A stretch of 64,000 nt of DNA from Nitrospira sp. (GCA_015709715.1 CP054184.1:3147001-3211000); one strand, 5' to 3'. Counted from the stretch's first letter, positions 28,926 to 38,573 are shown. A program made the numbers and translations. Notes: a model not told the origin generated them from the sequence alone.

Positions 28926-30026
28926 ATGCTGGTTCGTCATCCGCAACGCTTGCCCCTGTTGGGTTTGGGGATGGTGGCGTTGTTGGCGGGGCTGCTGGCC
29001 GGGCTGTTACGGTTGGGATGGGATCTGCCTGTGCCATGGGCGGGATTTTCAACGCTGCATGGGCCGCTCATGGTCTCCGGCTTTCTCGGTACCTTGATCA
29101 GCCTTGAACGGGCGGTGGCCTTGGGGCGGCTGTGGGGCTATGCGGCGCCGCTGCTGAGCGGGTTGGGCGGCCTGGCGTTGATCGTCGGCCTGCCCGTCGT
29201 CGTGGCGCAGGGGCTCCTTGCGTCAGGAAGTATCGGGCTGGGGGCGATTTTTCTCGCCATTCTGCAACGGCATCGGGCGCTTTACACGGTGACGATGGCC
29301 GTGGGATCCGGCCTCTGGATTCTAGGCAATCTCCTCTGGGCGGCCGGCTGGCCGCTCTTTCAGGTCGTGTTTTGGTGGGCCGCGTTTCTGTTGGTGACGA
29401 TCGCGGGTGAGCGGCTCGAACTCGCCCGGTTGCAACAGCTCACGGGAGGCGCGCAGCCGTCGTTCTTGGTCTTGCTCGGTCTGCTGTTCACGGGCCTGCT
29501 CCTGATGGAGTGGTCCTTCGCCTGGGGGGCGCGCCTGTTCGGGGTGGGATTGTTGGGACTGTCCTGGTGGCTGAGTCGGCATGATATTGCTCGGCGGACG
29601 GTGAAACAGTCGGGGGTGACGCGGTTCATCGCGGTCTGCCTCCTAACCGGATATGGCTGGTTGGGCGTGAGTGGGTTGTTGGCCCTGTGGGTCGGCGGGG
29701 TCCCTGTCGGGCCGCAGTATGATGCCATCCTGCACTCGTTTTTTCTGGGGTTTGTGTTCGCGATGATCTTCGCCCATGCGCCGATTATTTTCCCGGCGGT
29801 GTTGGGGGCGGGGATGGGGTATCGACCGCTGTTTTATGCGCATGTCGCACTATTGCAGGTGACGTTGGTGATGCGTGTGGTCGGCGACGTGGCGGGGTGG
29901 GTCGCTGGGCGGCAGGTCGGCGGATTGCTTAATGTGCTGACGCTGGTCTTGTTTCTGGCGAATACGGTGTCGGCGCTGAAGCGTCCGATGGAACGAACGG
30001 GGGCCGCACAGGCGCGGCCGTCGTGA
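28926..30026 (+). CDS. polytopic inner-membrane protein (possibly NnrS-like)
   Basis: 366 residues from ATG 28926, 13 nt after the hemerythrin gene. About ten to twelve hydrophobic helices are visible. Segments such as TLHGPLMVSGFLGTLISLERAVAL and HSFFLGFVFAMIFAHAPIIFPAVLG recall the histidine-bearing helices of NnrS-type haem-copper membrane proteins, but I cannot confirm membership. The hemerythrin neighbour would fit an NO or oxygen response. No catalytic motif beyond the helix-borne histidines is seen. Confidence 0.6.
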   Translation: MLVRHPQRLPLLGLGMVALLAGLLAGLLRLGWDLPVPWAGFSTLHGPLMVSGFLGTLISLERAVALGRLWGYAAPLLSGLGGLALIVGLPVVVAQGLLASGSIGLGAIFLAILQRHRALYTVTMAVGSGLWILGNLLWAAGWPLFQVVFWWAAFLLVTIAGERLELARLQQLTGGAQPSFLVLLGLLFTGLLLMEWSFAWGARLFGVGLLGLSWWLSRHDIARRTVKQSGVTRFIAVCLLTGYGWLGVSGLLALWVGGVPVGPQYDAILHSFFLGFVFAMIFAHAPIIFPAVLGAGMGYRPLFYAHVALLQVTLVMRVVGDVAGWVAGRQVGGLLNVLTLVLFLANTVSALKRPMERTGAAQARPS

Positions 30027-30039
30027 AAGGAAGATTCGC

Positions 30040-30363
30040 ATGTCGGTGGAGCAGAACCCGGCCGGTGCCGACCCGCGGGTGACGGAGGCTTTGCGGCAGG
30101 TCGTCGACCCTGAACTGGGGATCAACATCGTCGACCTGGGGTTGGTGTACGGCAGCGAGGTGCGCGATGGGCTGGTGCACGTGACCATGACGATGACGAC
30201 GCCCGCCTGTCCGATGGAGGAGTTGCTTATGGAAATGGTGCATTCGGCCATCCTCCGCGAGGTGGCGGATGCCCGTTCCGTGGAGGTCGATCTCGTCTGG
30301 GATCCGCCCTGGAAACCGGACATGATGAGTGCCGAGGCCAAGGCGCAACTCGGGCGCGCGTGA
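30040..30363 (+). CDS. DUF59/MIP18-type Fe-S assembly factor (SufT-like)
   Basis: 107 residues covering a single DUF59 domain: ALRQVVDPELGINIVDLGLVY, VTMTMTTPACPM with the conserved Cys, and a VDLVWDPPWKPDMMS ending. Members help mature iron-sulfur proteins. A GAAAGG ribosome site and a 13-nt gap tie it to the upstream membrane protein; alsS follows 30 nt later. Confidence 0.92.
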   Translation: MSVEQNPAGADPRVTEALRQVVDPELGINIVDLGLVYGSEVRDGLVHVTMTMTTPACPMEELLMEMVHSAILREVADARSVEVDLVWDPPWKPDMMSAEAKAQLGRA

Positions 30364-30393
30364 GGCCAGTTCCATGGAAGACAGGAGCACGAC

Positions 30394-32061
30394 ATGGGTA
30401 CGATGACGGCGGCACAACTCATCGTTCGGTGCCTGGAACAGGAACAGGTCAACTGCATTTTCGGCCTTCCCGGCGAAGAAACCCTTGCCTTGACCGATGC
30501 GCTGCTCGATTCCCGGATCAGGTTCATTGAAACGCGACACGAGCAGGGCGCGGCCTTCATGGCGGATGTGTACGGGCGTCTGAGCGGAAAGGCCGGCGTC
30601 TGCCTCTCGACGCTGGGGCCCGGCGCAACCAACCTGTTGACCGGCGTGGCGGACGCGTATCTGGATCGGGCTCCGCTCGTGGCCATTACGGGACAAGCTT
30701 CCTCTACTCGGCGGCACAAGGAGTCTCATCAGTACATCGACGTGGTGTCGATGTTGAAGCCGATCACCAAGTGGAATACCTCGATTCCGAAAGCCGAGGT
30801 GATTCCCGAGGCGGTGCGGAAGGCCTTCAAGATCGCACAAACGGAGAAGCCCGGCTCGACGCATCTGGAACTTCCTGAAGACATTGCGGAGGAGGCGGTG
30901 GTCTCGGAGCGTGTGCCGCTCTTCGTTCAGTCGCCGATACTGCCCGAACCGGCGCCCACACAAGTCGGGCGCGCGGTCCGCGCGCTCGCGGCTGCCGAAC
31001 GTCCGCTCATTCTGGCGGGAAACGGCGTCATTCGCGGCGGCGCGGCCGACGCGGTCCGGCACTTTGCGCGGGCGTTTCGCATTCCGGTGCTCCACACGTT
31101 CATGGCCAAGGGGGTGTTGCCGGACAGCGATCCCCTGTCGCTCTACACGATTGGCCTGCAGGCTCGTGACTATGCAGCCTTGGTCATGGAACGGGCCGAC
31201 GTGGTCATGACGGTGGGGTATGATTTCGTGGAGTATGCGCCCTGCTTCTGGAACGCCGACCGGGACAAACGCATCGTGCATGTCGACGTGTCGCCGGCCG
31301 AGGTGGATGAACACTATATCGTCGAGGTCGGCGTGCTCGGTGATCTCCGTCTGTCGTTAGGGCTGATGGGGGCCGGGCTGGAGCCGTTCGATGGAAAGTG
31401 GGCGACGGAGGCCAGGGCGACGATTCTGAACGGCTTCGAAGCCGAGTCGGACGGACCCCTGCCCGGACCGGTGCGGCCTCAACGGCTGATGCGGGAATTG
31501 CGCGCGGCCCTGGCGCCGGACGACGTGGTGATCTGCGACGTCGGCGCCCACAAGCTGTGGATGGCGCGGATGTTTCCCTGCGAACAGCCGAATTCCTGCA
31601 TTATCTCGAACGGGTTTGCCACGATGGGGCTTGCGGTTCCCGGCGCGCTGGCGGCTAAATTGTGGACCCCCGGTCGGCGTGTGGTTGCGGTCACCGGCGA
31701 TGGCGGGTTTCTCATGAATTCGCAAGAACTGGAAACCGCCGTGCGCCTCCGGCTTCCGTTCGTGACCCTGGTCTGGCGGGATAACGGATACGGGGTGATC
31801 CGGTGGAAGCAACAGGTTCGATACGGGCGGACGTCGGCTGTCGAGTTCGGAAATCCCGATCTCGTGCGGTATGCGGAGAGTTTCGGCGCGAGCGGGTATC
31901 GGATTGCCGATCCCTCGGAATTGGGACCGGTCCTGGCCAAGGCGCTGGCCGAACCCGTACCGGCCGTCATCGACTGTCCCGTCGACTATGCCGAGAATCT
32001 TCGTCTCACGGAACGGTTGAAGGCCCTGCCGCATTCACTGATGCGGCGGGTACGGCCCTAG
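30394..32061 (+). CDS. alsS: catabolic acetolactate synthase (AlsS-type)
   Basis: 555 residues. This ThDP-dependent enzyme condenses two pyruvates to 2-acetolactate. The catalytic Glu lies in ETRHEQGAAFMADVYGR, and the ThDP motif is GDGGFLMN...WRDNGYGV. The segment VGYDFVEYAPCFWN matches the FAD-independent AlsS branch rather than the GARFDDR of biosynthetic enzymes, and no regulatory small subunit follows. No acetolactate decarboxylase gene is in the window, so acetoin formation is not shown. CAGGAG precedes the ATG. Confidence 0.88.
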   Translation: MGTMTAAQLIVRCLEQEQVNCIFGLPGEETLALTDALLDSRIRFIETRHEQGAAFMADVYGRLSGKAGVCLSTLGPGATNLLTGVADAYLDRAPLVAITGQASSTRRHKESHQYIDVVSMLKPITKWNTSIPKAEVIPEAVRKAFKIAQTEKPGSTHLELPEDIAEEAVVSERVPLFVQSPILPEPAPTQVGRAVRALAAAERPLILAGNGVIRGGAADAVRHFARAFRIPVLHTFMAKGVLPDSDPLSLYTIGLQARDYAALVMERADVVMTVGYDFVEYAPCFWNADRDKRIVHVDVSPAEVDEHYIVEVGVLGDLRLSLGLMGAGLEPFDGKWATEARATILNGFEAESDGPLPGPVRPQRLMRELRAALAPDDVVICDVGAHKLWMARMFPCEQPNSCIISNGFATMGLAVPGALAAKLWTPGRRVVAVTGDGGFLMNSQELETAVRLRLPFVTLVWRDNGYGVIRWKQQVRYGRTSAVEFGNPDLVRYAESFGASGYRIADPSELGPVLAKALAEPVPAVIDCPVDYAENLRLTERLKALPHSLMRRVRP

Positions 32062-32161
32062 AAACCGTGAGATGCGGTCCATGTCTGGATCGCCCGCAAG
32101 TCCGTCGGGGGGTGGTGATTCGGGCTGCTGCCCCGGTACAATGGCCTCCCACGAGGTGGGT

Positions 32162-32878
32162 ATGATCTACACGGCGATGAATTTCGGCGACCATCGGCAT
32201 TGCGAGGCCCTGTCGGGCTGCTTTCGAGGAAAACTCTGCGATCAACTCACGAACCGTCTCGGCTATCGTGTCGCCAAGGGCGATCTCGTGTATGGACTCG
32301 GCGACCCGGCCCAGAGTGTGTTCTTTCTCCGCCGCGGCTTGGTGAAGTTGACCTCGTTGACCGAAGACGGCCGCGAGTTGATCTTGCGCCTCCATCAATC
32401 CGGCGATGTGTTCGGCGAACTGTGCCACTGCACCGGCGAGCGGCGTGAGCAGGCCGTGGCCATGGAAGAGTGTGACGTGGTGGAACTGGGCTTCGAGGAA
32501 TTCATCGCACATCTCCAAACCAACCGCCCGGCCTTCATGTTGTTCCTCGCCAATGTGGCGCAGCAGCTTTCCGCCGCCTACGACCAAATCCAGACGCTGT
32601 CATTCGGCACGACCATGGAGCGCCTGGCGCGGACCCTGGAGCGCTTGGCCGAGGACTTCGGCGAGGCCGAGGGTGAGTGGATTCGGCTGACCCACTACTT
32701 CCGTCAGGACGAGCTGGCGCAGATGATCGGCGCACGGCGAGAGGTGGTCTCGACCCTGCTGAATCAGCTGCGGGATCAGGGCCTGGTGTCGTACGATCGG
32801 AAAAACACGCTGCTCGTCAGGCGGGCCGGATTGGAACGGTTTACTGTGGCACCCGAAAGGACCCCTGCGGGCCTCTAG
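32162..32878 (+). CDS. Crp/Fnr-family transcription regulator with N-terminal Cys cluster
   Basis: 238 residues from ATG 32162 (upstream ATG 32141 also possible). A cyclic-nucleotide-binding-type beta-roll (about 30-140, with GDPAQSVFFLRRGLVKL and SGDVFGEL) is joined by a long helix to a Crp-type helix-turn-helix (LAQMIGARREVVSTLLNQLRDQGLV, about 182-208). Cys14, Cys20 and Cys26 form an N-terminal set, with Cys88, Cys90 and Cys104 in the sensor domain, reminiscent of but not identical in spacing to the FNR cluster ligands. It may sense redox, oxygen or NO and control the upstream genes. Confidence 0.9.
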   Translation: MIYTAMNFGDHRHCEALSGCFRGKLCDQLTNRLGYRVAKGDLVYGLGDPAQSVFFLRRGLVKLTSLTEDGRELILRLHQSGDVFGELCHCTGERREQAVAMEECDVVELGFEEFIAHLQTNRPAFMLFLANVAQQLSAAYDQIQTLSFGTTMERLARTLERLAEDFGEAEGEWIRLTHYFRQDELAQMIGARREVVSTLLNQLRDQGLVSYDRKNTLLVRRAGLERFTVAPERTPAGL

Positions 32879-33077
32879 CGCAGGCCGGAATTGTTTCCCC
32901 CCTGTTATCCCGCTAACAGACAATCTCGCACCCATTCTCTATCCTTGCCGACCAGTGCAACAGTCGGCCACGCGCCGACACGTTGGGCCTGCTGCGACTG
33001 ACGGCCTTTTCATATGAGGTCCGCTGCGCGCCCATCGGTTTATTGGCTGTATCGTTCAACCAAAGGGGGGTGTGTTG

Positions 33078-33731
33078 ATGTGCACTCAAATGCGTCTCTG
33101 GGCTCTGTCTTTGCTCGTGCTCTCCAGTGCGGCCTGTTCGACGACCGGCGGGACGCCGGCGACGTCCGGAGCGGCAGCTGCTCCGACCAAATCGGCCAAG
33201 GTGACCGAAACCAAGGCAGATCTGCGCGACCTGTGGCTCGGCCACATCGTCTCGATCCGCAACGTAGCGGTGGCGACGGTGGACAAGAATGCCCCGGCGC
33301 GCGAGGCAGCCGAACAGACGGTCGTGGCCAACGCGCAGCAGATCGCCGGGTCCATCGAGCCTTTTTACGGCAAGCCGGCGTCGGAGAAGCTCTTCACGTT
33401 GCTGGCCGCCCACTACGGCGCGATCCGCGAGTATTTGGATGCCACGGTCGCAGGCGACGCCGCACGGCAGGACGTCGCGGTGAAGCACCTGACCGCGAAT
33501 GCGGGAGAGATTTCCGCGTTCTTGAGCGGTGCCAATCCCAATTGGCCGAAGGATACGGTCATGGGCCTGCTGACGGCCCATGCGGCCCATCACCTCACGC
33601 AGTTCCAGCAACTGAAGGAGGCGGATTATACGCGTGAGGCGGAGACCTGGCATGGCATGAAGTCCCACATCTACGTGGTGGCGGATGCGCTGACCGACGG
33701 CTTGGCCGCGCAGTTCCCGACTAAGTTCTAG
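33078..33731 (+). CDS. helical lipoprotein of unknown function
   Basis: About 217 residues from ATG 33078, preceded by AAAGGGGGG. The lipobox SSAAC lies near residue 20. A linker rich in Ala, Thr and Gly leads to an all-alpha region (about 45-215) with regularly placed histidines (WLGHIVSIRN, AAHYGAIREY, AHAAHHLTQFQQL, ETWHGMKSHI). It may be a four-helix bundle of the DinB or ferritin-like kind that binds metal, but no family is certain. Likely anchored in the periplasm. It is followed by a strong hairpin. Confidence 0.7.
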   Translation: MCTQMRLWALSLLVLSSAACSTTGGTPATSGAAAAPTKSAKVTETKADLRDLWLGHIVSIRNVAVATVDKNAPAREAAEQTVVANAQQIAGSIEPFYGKPASEKLFTLLAAHYGAIREYLDATVAGDAARQDVAVKHLTANAGEISAFLSGANPNWPKDTVMGLLTAHAAHHLTQFQQLKEADYTREAETWHGMKSHIYVVADALTDGLAAQFPTKF

Positions 33732-34035
33732 GCAAGCGGTGGGGCTGACGGCATCGGTGGTGCCGTCATGGCCCCGAGTGCCACGACGTCGATCGGAGGC
33801 CGGCATCCGGCAGCCGGGCGTGGCTCAGCCACGCCCGGCTGTTCGGTTCCGCAGGTCGATTGCCGCCCGCAACGGTACTCACGCGTAGTTCGTGCGACCA
33901 TCCGGAATCTTACCCGCCCGTACTGACTTTCCCTCCGCGCCATGCTATCCATGGAGCGTGCTCGTCGAATAGATGGCGCAGAGACGACCAGGCCATCGTT
34001 TCCTTCCCTCTTGTCGTGAGAGGCGGCACACCATC
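33732..34035. other. intergenic region between lipoprotein and sigma factor genes
   Basis: 304 nt. It holds the hairpin described separately and presumably the promoter of the ECF cassette. No further gene was seen. Confidence 0.5.
33812..33840 (+). terminator. perfect 14-bp hairpin
   Basis: Arms AGCCGGGCGTGGCT and AGCCACGCCCGGCT flank a single base, so the practical loop is TCA. It lies 81 nt past the lipoprotein stop. No T-run follows; it may act in both orientations. Confidence 0.7.
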
Positions 34036-35298
34036 GTGAACCAGGATCCCGCAGGCCAGGTGCGTGATCGCGTGGAGGCGATTTATCGGGAGGAGTCCCG
34101 CCACGTCCTCGCCACGCTGATTCGTGTGCTCGGCGACTTCGACGCGGCGGAAGAGGCGTTGCATGAGGCGTTCGCCGTTGCGGTGGAGCAGTGGGAACGG
34201 GAAGGCGTCCCGGCCAATCCGCGGGCCTGGCTCGTGTCCACCGGCCGGTTCAAAACCATCGACGCCATGCGGCGGCGCGTGCGCTTCGATGCGTCGGCGA
34301 CGGAGTTGGGCCGACATCTGGAGTCGCTTGCGAATGAGCCTGCCGAGGAACCAGACGCCGCCGTCGAAGACGACCGGCTCCGGTTGATCTTCACCTGTTG
34401 TCATCCCGCGCTGTCGTCGGAGGCGCAAGTGGCCATGACCCTGCGCGAAGTCTGCGGCCTCACGACGGATGCAATCGCCCGTGCCTTCCTGACCAAACCC
34501 ACCACCATCGCGCAACGCATCGTCCGCGCCAAAGGGAAAATCCGCGCCGCCCGCATTCCCTATGAGGTGCCCGCGGAGACGGAATTACCGGACCGGTTGG
34601 AGGCGGTGTTGCGCGTCGTGTATCTCGTCTTCAATGAGGGGTACAGCGCCTCCTCGGGAGAGTCCCTGCTCCGCCATGACCTCTGTGCTGAAGCCGTTCG
34701 GCTCGGACGGTTGCTGGTCCGGTTGTTGCCGGAACCTGACGCACTGGGGTTGCTCGCGCTGATGCTTCTTCAGGATTCCAGGCGCCCGGCGAGAACGACG
34801 CCGGCGGGCGACGTGGTCACCCTGGAAGAGCAGGATCGCTCGTTGTGGAACCGCGAACAGATTGCGGAGGGGGTCGCCTTGGTCCAACGAGCGCTCACGT
34901 CACGGGAGGTGGGCCCCTATACCATTCAAGCTGCGATTGCCGCCGTCCACGCCGAGGCAGTCGATGTCGCTACGACCGATTGGGCACAGATCGTCGGCCT
35001 CTACGATCTGTTGAGGCAGGCGACTCCATCGCCCGTGATCGAACTGAACCGGGCGGTGGCCGTGGCGATGCGGGACGGCGCGGCGGAAGGGTTAGCGCTC
35101 ATCGATGCGATTCTTGCGAAGGGCGAGTTGGCCAACTACCACCTGGCCCATGCGGCGCGCGCCGACCTCTGTCGACGGTTGGGGCGCGTCGCCGATGCGC
35201 GAGCCTCCTACCAGAAGGCGCTGCACCTCGCACAACTGGGGCCGGAACGACGATTTCTTGAGCGGCGGTTGCGGGAGTTGTCCGACGGCGCTTCCTAG
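34036..35298 (+). CDS. ECF42-type sigma factor with C-terminal TPR-like extension
   Basis: 420 residues from GTG 34036 (an ATG at 33973 would add 21). Sigma region 2 is AIYREESRHVLATLIRVLGDFDAAEEALHEAF...NPRAWLVSTGRFKTIDAMRRR. Region 4 is MTLREVCGLTTDAIARAFLTKPTTIAQRIVRAKGKIR. The long C-terminal DUF6596 region begins VLRVVYLVFNEGYSAS and ends in TPR-like helices (ADARASYQKALHLAQ). This architecture marks the ECF42 group, which lacks an anti-sigma factor and sits beside DGPF (YCII-related) proteins, exactly as here. Confidence 0.93.
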   Translation: MNQDPAGQVRDRVEAIYREESRHVLATLIRVLGDFDAAEEALHEAFAVAVEQWEREGVPANPRAWLVSTGRFKTIDAMRRRVRFDASATELGRHLESLANEPAEEPDAAVEDDRLRLIFTCCHPALSSEAQVAMTLREVCGLTTDAIARAFLTKPTTIAQRIVRAKGKIRAARIPYEVPAETELPDRLEAVLRVVYLVFNEGYSASSGESLLRHDLCAEAVRLGRLLVRLLPEPDALGLLALMLLQDSRRPARTTPAGDVVTLEEQDRSLWNREQIAEGVALVQRALTSREVGPYTIQAAIAAVHAEAVDVATTDWAQIVGLYDLLRQATPSPVIELNRAVAVAMRDGAAEGLALIDAILAKGELANYHLAHAARADLCRRLGRVADARASYQKALHLAQLGPERRFLERRLRELSDGAS

Positions 35299-35457
35299 TT
35301 GTGGCGACGAATGGAGCGTATCCCATTGAACGATCGAGGGATACGGTCGACGACCGGACGCAGCTCACGGCATGTCGAATTTGAGCGCCTCCGACGACTA
35401 ACTCCTGACAGGGGTGAGGAGGAGGTGCTGATCGTCGAGCGAAGAGAGGGGGGCGTT

Positions 35458-35814
35458 ATGAAGTATCTCTGCTTGGTGTATCTCGAAGAAAAAATCCTGC
35501 ATGCCATGCCGCAGGCTGACCGTGCGTCATTGTCGGACGAGTCCATGGCCTATTGCGAGGCGTTGCAGAAGCAGGGCGAACTGCTGTCGGCGTCGCCGCT
35601 ACATCCGGTCGAGACAGCCACCACCGTGCGAGTCCGTGGCGGCAAGGTGGCGACGACAGACGGACCCTTTGCCGAAACCAAGGAGCAGCTGGGCGGGTAT
35701 CTGTTGATCGATGTCAGGGACCTGAACGATGCCATCCGGGTGGCATCGAAATTTCCCGCTGCGCGATATGGGAGTGTCGAAGTGCGACCCATCAAGGAGG
35801 GCGGTTGCGCATGA
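35458..35814 (+). CDS. YCII-related DGPF protein 1
   Basis: 118 residues starting at ATG 35458 (AGAGAGGGGGG upstream). A ferredoxin-like YCII/DGPF fold with the motif TTDGPFAETKEQLGGYLLID near residues 63-82 and a C-terminal VEVRPI strand. DGPF proteins are genomic partners of ECF42 sigma factors; their function is not known. The stop overlaps the next start (ATGA). Confidence 0.92.
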   Translation: MKYLCLVYLEEKILHAMPQADRASLSDESMAYCEALQKQGELLSASPLHPVETATTVRVRGGKVATTDGPFAETKEQLGGYLLIDVRDLNDAIRVASKFPAARYGSVEVRPIKEGGCA

Positions 35815-36173
35815 AGTTTATCTTATTGGTGCATCACGATGAGACGGTCTTCGAGACCTTCAGTGATGAGAGAAAAGGCGAACTGCTGAAGGAATCGATC
35901 CAACTGTGCCGCGACTTGAATGAAACGGGACGATATCTCCATGCCTCGCCTGTGCAGCCGGCCGCTACGGCGGCGGTGGTGCGTGTGCGCGAAGGCAAAC
36001 CGCTCGTGACCGACGGACCCTTCATCGAAACGCGGGAGCAAATGGCGGGGTACTTTCTCATCGAAGCGAGAGATCGTGAGGAGGCTGTCGCTATTGCGGC
36101 GCAGGTGCCCGGCGCCCGGATCGGCACGGTGGAGGTCAGGCCCGTCAGAGAGGTGTCCGGTTTGCCCGAGTAG
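35811..36173 (+). CDS. YCII-related DGPF protein 2
   Basis: 120 residues starting at ATG 35811 with a 4-nt overlap, so translation is probably coupled to the first DGPF gene. It begins MKFILLVHHDE and contains VTDGPFIETREQMAGYFLIE, the conserved DGPF motif, and VEVRPV. It is paralogous to its upstream neighbour. Confidence 0.92.
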   Translation: MKFILLVHHDETVFETFSDERKGELLKESIQLCRDLNETGRYLHASPVQPAATAAVVRVREGKPLVTDGPFIETREQMAGYFLIEARDREEAVAIAAQVPGARIGTVEVRPVREVSGLPE

Positions 36174-36272
36174 GGCCTGTCGATTCGCGCGGGCCCGTTC
36201 GACGAGTGGAGGAACCAGCGCGTGGCGCCCTATTGAGAGGAGCCATCGCGCCGTTAACCAAAGGAGGCTCTT

Positions 36273-36872
36273 ATGCGTCGCTCGTATAGTGTGATCTTCG
36301 GATTGTGCCTGATCCTGGTTGCGGTGCCCGCTTTGGCGAAAGAGAAGAAGGCTCAGAAAGAGATGGATCCCGAGGCCATGATGGAGGTCTGGAAGAAGTT
36401 GGCCGTGCCCGGCGAGCCGCATAAAACATTCGCCGGACTGGCCGGCAGCTGGACGGCCCAGACCAAGGAATGGATGGAGCCGGGCAAGCCGCCGATGGAA
36501 TCCAACGGGACGGCGGAGATCAAGATGTTGTTGGATGGCCGTTTTCTCTACCAGGAGTACCACGGACAGATGATGGGGCAGCCCTATCACGGCATCGGGA
36601 TCGATGCCTACGACAACCTGACCAAGAAGTATGTCACGGTATGGATGGATTCGATGGGGACGGGCCTGTTCATGATGCAAGGGTCCGCCGGCCCAGACGG
36701 GAAGACCATCACGCTGAAGGGGCAGCATGCGGAGCCGGGCGGTGGTCAGATGAAGCATCGCGCGGTCTGGAAGATTCTGGATCACGACCACCAGACGTTT
36801 GAAATGTACGGCGAGCACCATGGCCAGAAGGAAATGAAATTTCTTGAAATCGTCTATACACGGAAGCCGTGA
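36273..36872 (+). CDS. exported DUF1579 protein
   Basis: 199 residues. A signal peptide (MRRSYSVIF...VPALA, about 1-23) is followed by a DUF1579 domain with LAGSWTAQTKEWMEPGKPP, GRFLYQEYHG, GIDAYDN and MKHRAVWKILD. The AAAGGAGG ribosome site is strong. DUF1579 proteins are often found with DGPF/ECF42 cassettes. The function is unknown; a lipocalin-like barrel binding a small molecule is possible. Confidence 0.88.
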   Translation: MRRSYSVIFGLCLILVAVPALAKEKKAQKEMDPEAMMEVWKKLAVPGEPHKTFAGLAGSWTAQTKEWMEPGKPPMESNGTAEIKMLLDGRFLYQEYHGQMMGQPYHGIGIDAYDNLTKKYVTVWMDSMGTGLFMMQGSAGPDGKTITLKGQHAEPGGGQMKHRAVWKILDHDHQTFEMYGEHHGQKEMKFLEIVYTRKP

Positions 36873-36906
36873 AACGGCCGCTTAGGACAAAGGAAAGGAT
36901 GGCGCG

Positions 36907-38088
36907 ATGAGCCACGTACGGGTACTGATCGGCACCCGCAAGGGAGCCTTTATTGCCACAGCAGATGGGGCGCGGAAACAGTGGACCCTTCAGGGGCCGT
37001 TGTTCGGCGGTTGGGAACTCTATCACCTCAAGGGGTCGCCGGTCGATCCGAACCGGCTCTATGCCTCGCAGAGCAGCAGTTGGTTTGGACAGGTCATTCA
37101 ACGATCGGATGACGGCGGCAAGACGTGGCATGCCCCCGGCACCAAGCCGGAAGATCTCATGGGGCCGGATGGCATGCCGAAGGGCGCGAGCAACATGTTC
37201 GCCTATGACAGTTCGGCGGAGACCGGCAGGCCGCTTACGACACATCAGCATTACGACGGCACCCAGCGGCCGTGGGAATTCAAGCGGGTGTGGCACCTCG
37301 AACCCTCGCTCACCGATCCTGACACCGTCTACGCTGGCGTGGAGGATGCGGCCTTGTTTTGCTCGTCGAATGGCGGTCGGACCTGGCGGGAATTGGCCGG
37401 ATTGCGGGATGTCAAAGGTCCGCTGTGGCAGCCCGGTGCCGGTGGCATGTGTCTGCATACGATCATGCTGAACCCTGGCCAGCCGGAACGGATGTATGTG
37501 GCCATCTCGGCCGCGGGCGCGTTCCGAAGCGATGACGGCGGCAAAAGCTGGCGGGCGATCAACCGCGGACTGAAATCTCAGTATGAGCTGCCTGACCCGG
37601 ACGCCGACGTCGGGCATTGCGTGCATCGGATTGCCATGCACCCGGCCCGCCCGAACGTGCTGTTCATGCAGAAACACTGGGATGTCCTGCGCAGCGACGA
37701 CGGCGGCGACTCATGGCATGAAATCAGCGGCGACCTGCCGAGCGATTTCGGGTTTCCCATCGCCGTGCATGCCCACGAACCGAACACGGTCTACGTGGTC
37801 CCGATCACGAGCGATTCGGAACATTACCCGCCGGACGGGAAGTTGCGCGTCTACAGAAGCCGCACGGGAGGCCACGAGTGGGGGGCCCTGACCAAAGGCT
37901 TGCCGCAGCGCGACTGCTACGTAAATGTCTTGCGTGATGCGATGGCAGTGGATTCCCTTGATCCCTGCGGCCTGTACTTCGGAACGACCGGAGGGCAGGT
38001 CTATGCTTCCGCGGACGGCGGGGACAGCTGGGAGCCGATTGTGCGGGATCTGCCGGCGGTGTTGTCGGTGGAAGTTCAGATGCTGTGA
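36907..38088 (+). CDS. BNR/Asp-box beta-propeller protein (sialidase/sortilin-like)
   Basis: 393 residues without a signal peptide. At least five Asp-box repeats are visible: [49 protein letters not shown] and [12 protein letters not shown]. It begins [16 protein letters not shown]. The fold is a WD40/YVTN/BNR-type propeller like exo-sialidases or photosystem assembly factors, but the sialidase Arg triad is not evident, so enzyme function should not be assumed. It is in the ECF42 cassette, followed by a third YCII protein and a MoaD/ThiS-like protein. Confidence 0.88.
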   Translation: MSHVRVLIGTRKGAFIATADGARKQWTLQGPLFGGWELYHLKGSPVDPNRLYASQSSSWFGQVIQRSDDGGKTWHAPGTKPEDLMGPDGMPKGASNMFAYDSSAETGRPLTTHQHYDGTQRPWEFKRVWHLEPSLTDPDTVYAGVEDAALFCSSNGGRTWRELAGLRDVKGPLWQPGAGGMCLHTIMLNPGQPERMYVAISAAGAFRSDDGGKSWRAINRGLKSQYELPDPDADVGHCVHRIAMHPARPNVLFMQKHWDVLRSDDGGDSWHEISGDLPSDFGFPIAVHAHEPNTVYVVPITSDSEHYPPDGKLRVYRSRTGGHEWGALTKGLPQRDCYVNVLRDAMAVDSLDPCGLYFGTTGGQVYASADGGDSWEPIVRDLPAVLSVEVQML

Positions 38089-38144
38089 CGGCTGCTGAAC
38101 ATGGCCGCCGGCTCATGAGATGTGAATGGATGAAGGAGTCAGCC

Positions 38145-38573
38145 ATGAGATTCATGATTTTGGTCAAAGCGACTAAGGGTTCCGAAGCTGGCGTGATGCC
38201 GAGCCAGGAACTGTTGACCGCCATGATGCAATACAACCAAGCGTTGGTCGATGCCAGTGTCATGCTGGCGGGCGAAGGCCTGCATCCGAGCAGTAACGGC
38301 GCTCGTGTGCGGTTCTCTGGCTCGAAGCGACTGGTGACTGCCGGCCCGTTCACTGAAACGAACGAGGTCGTGGCCGGGTATTGGCTGTGGCGGTGCAAGT
38401 CGATGGAGGATGCGATCGAGTGGGTGAAACGTTGTCCCAACCCGATGCCCGGCGAGGAATCCGAGATCGAGATTCGTCCGCTGTTCGAGACGGAGGATTT
38501 TGGGGTTGAGTTCACGCTGGAACTCAGGGCGCAGGAAGAGCGGATGCGGGCGAAGGTTTCAGGGAAGCCATAG
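38145..38573 (+). CDS. YCII-related protein 3
   Basis: 142 residues from ATG 38145 (AAGGAG upstream). It begins [11 protein letters not shown] and has [18 protein letters not shown], a DGPF motif with Ala in place of the Asp, and a longer C-terminal tail ([17 protein letters not shown]). It is a third member of the DGPF set in the cassette. Confidence 0.9.
   Translation: MRFMILVKATKGSEAGVMPSQELLTAMMQYNQALVDASVMLAGEGLHPSSNGARVRFSGSKRLVTAGPFTETNEVVAGYWLWRCKSMEDAIEWVKRCPNPMPGEESEIEIRPLFETEDFGVEFTLELRAQEERMRAKVSGKP

Noticed and set aside
32902-32919. CTGTTA-N6-TAACAG inverted repeat after the Crp/Fnr gene
   Set aside because: Six-base arms with no T-run and no adjacent promoter are too weak to call an operator or terminator.
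36907-38088. Calling the BNR protein a sialidase or glycosyl hydrolase
   Set aside because: Asp-box repeats show only the propeller fold; the catalytic Arg triad and nucleophile Tyr/Glu pair are not evident and there is no signal peptide.
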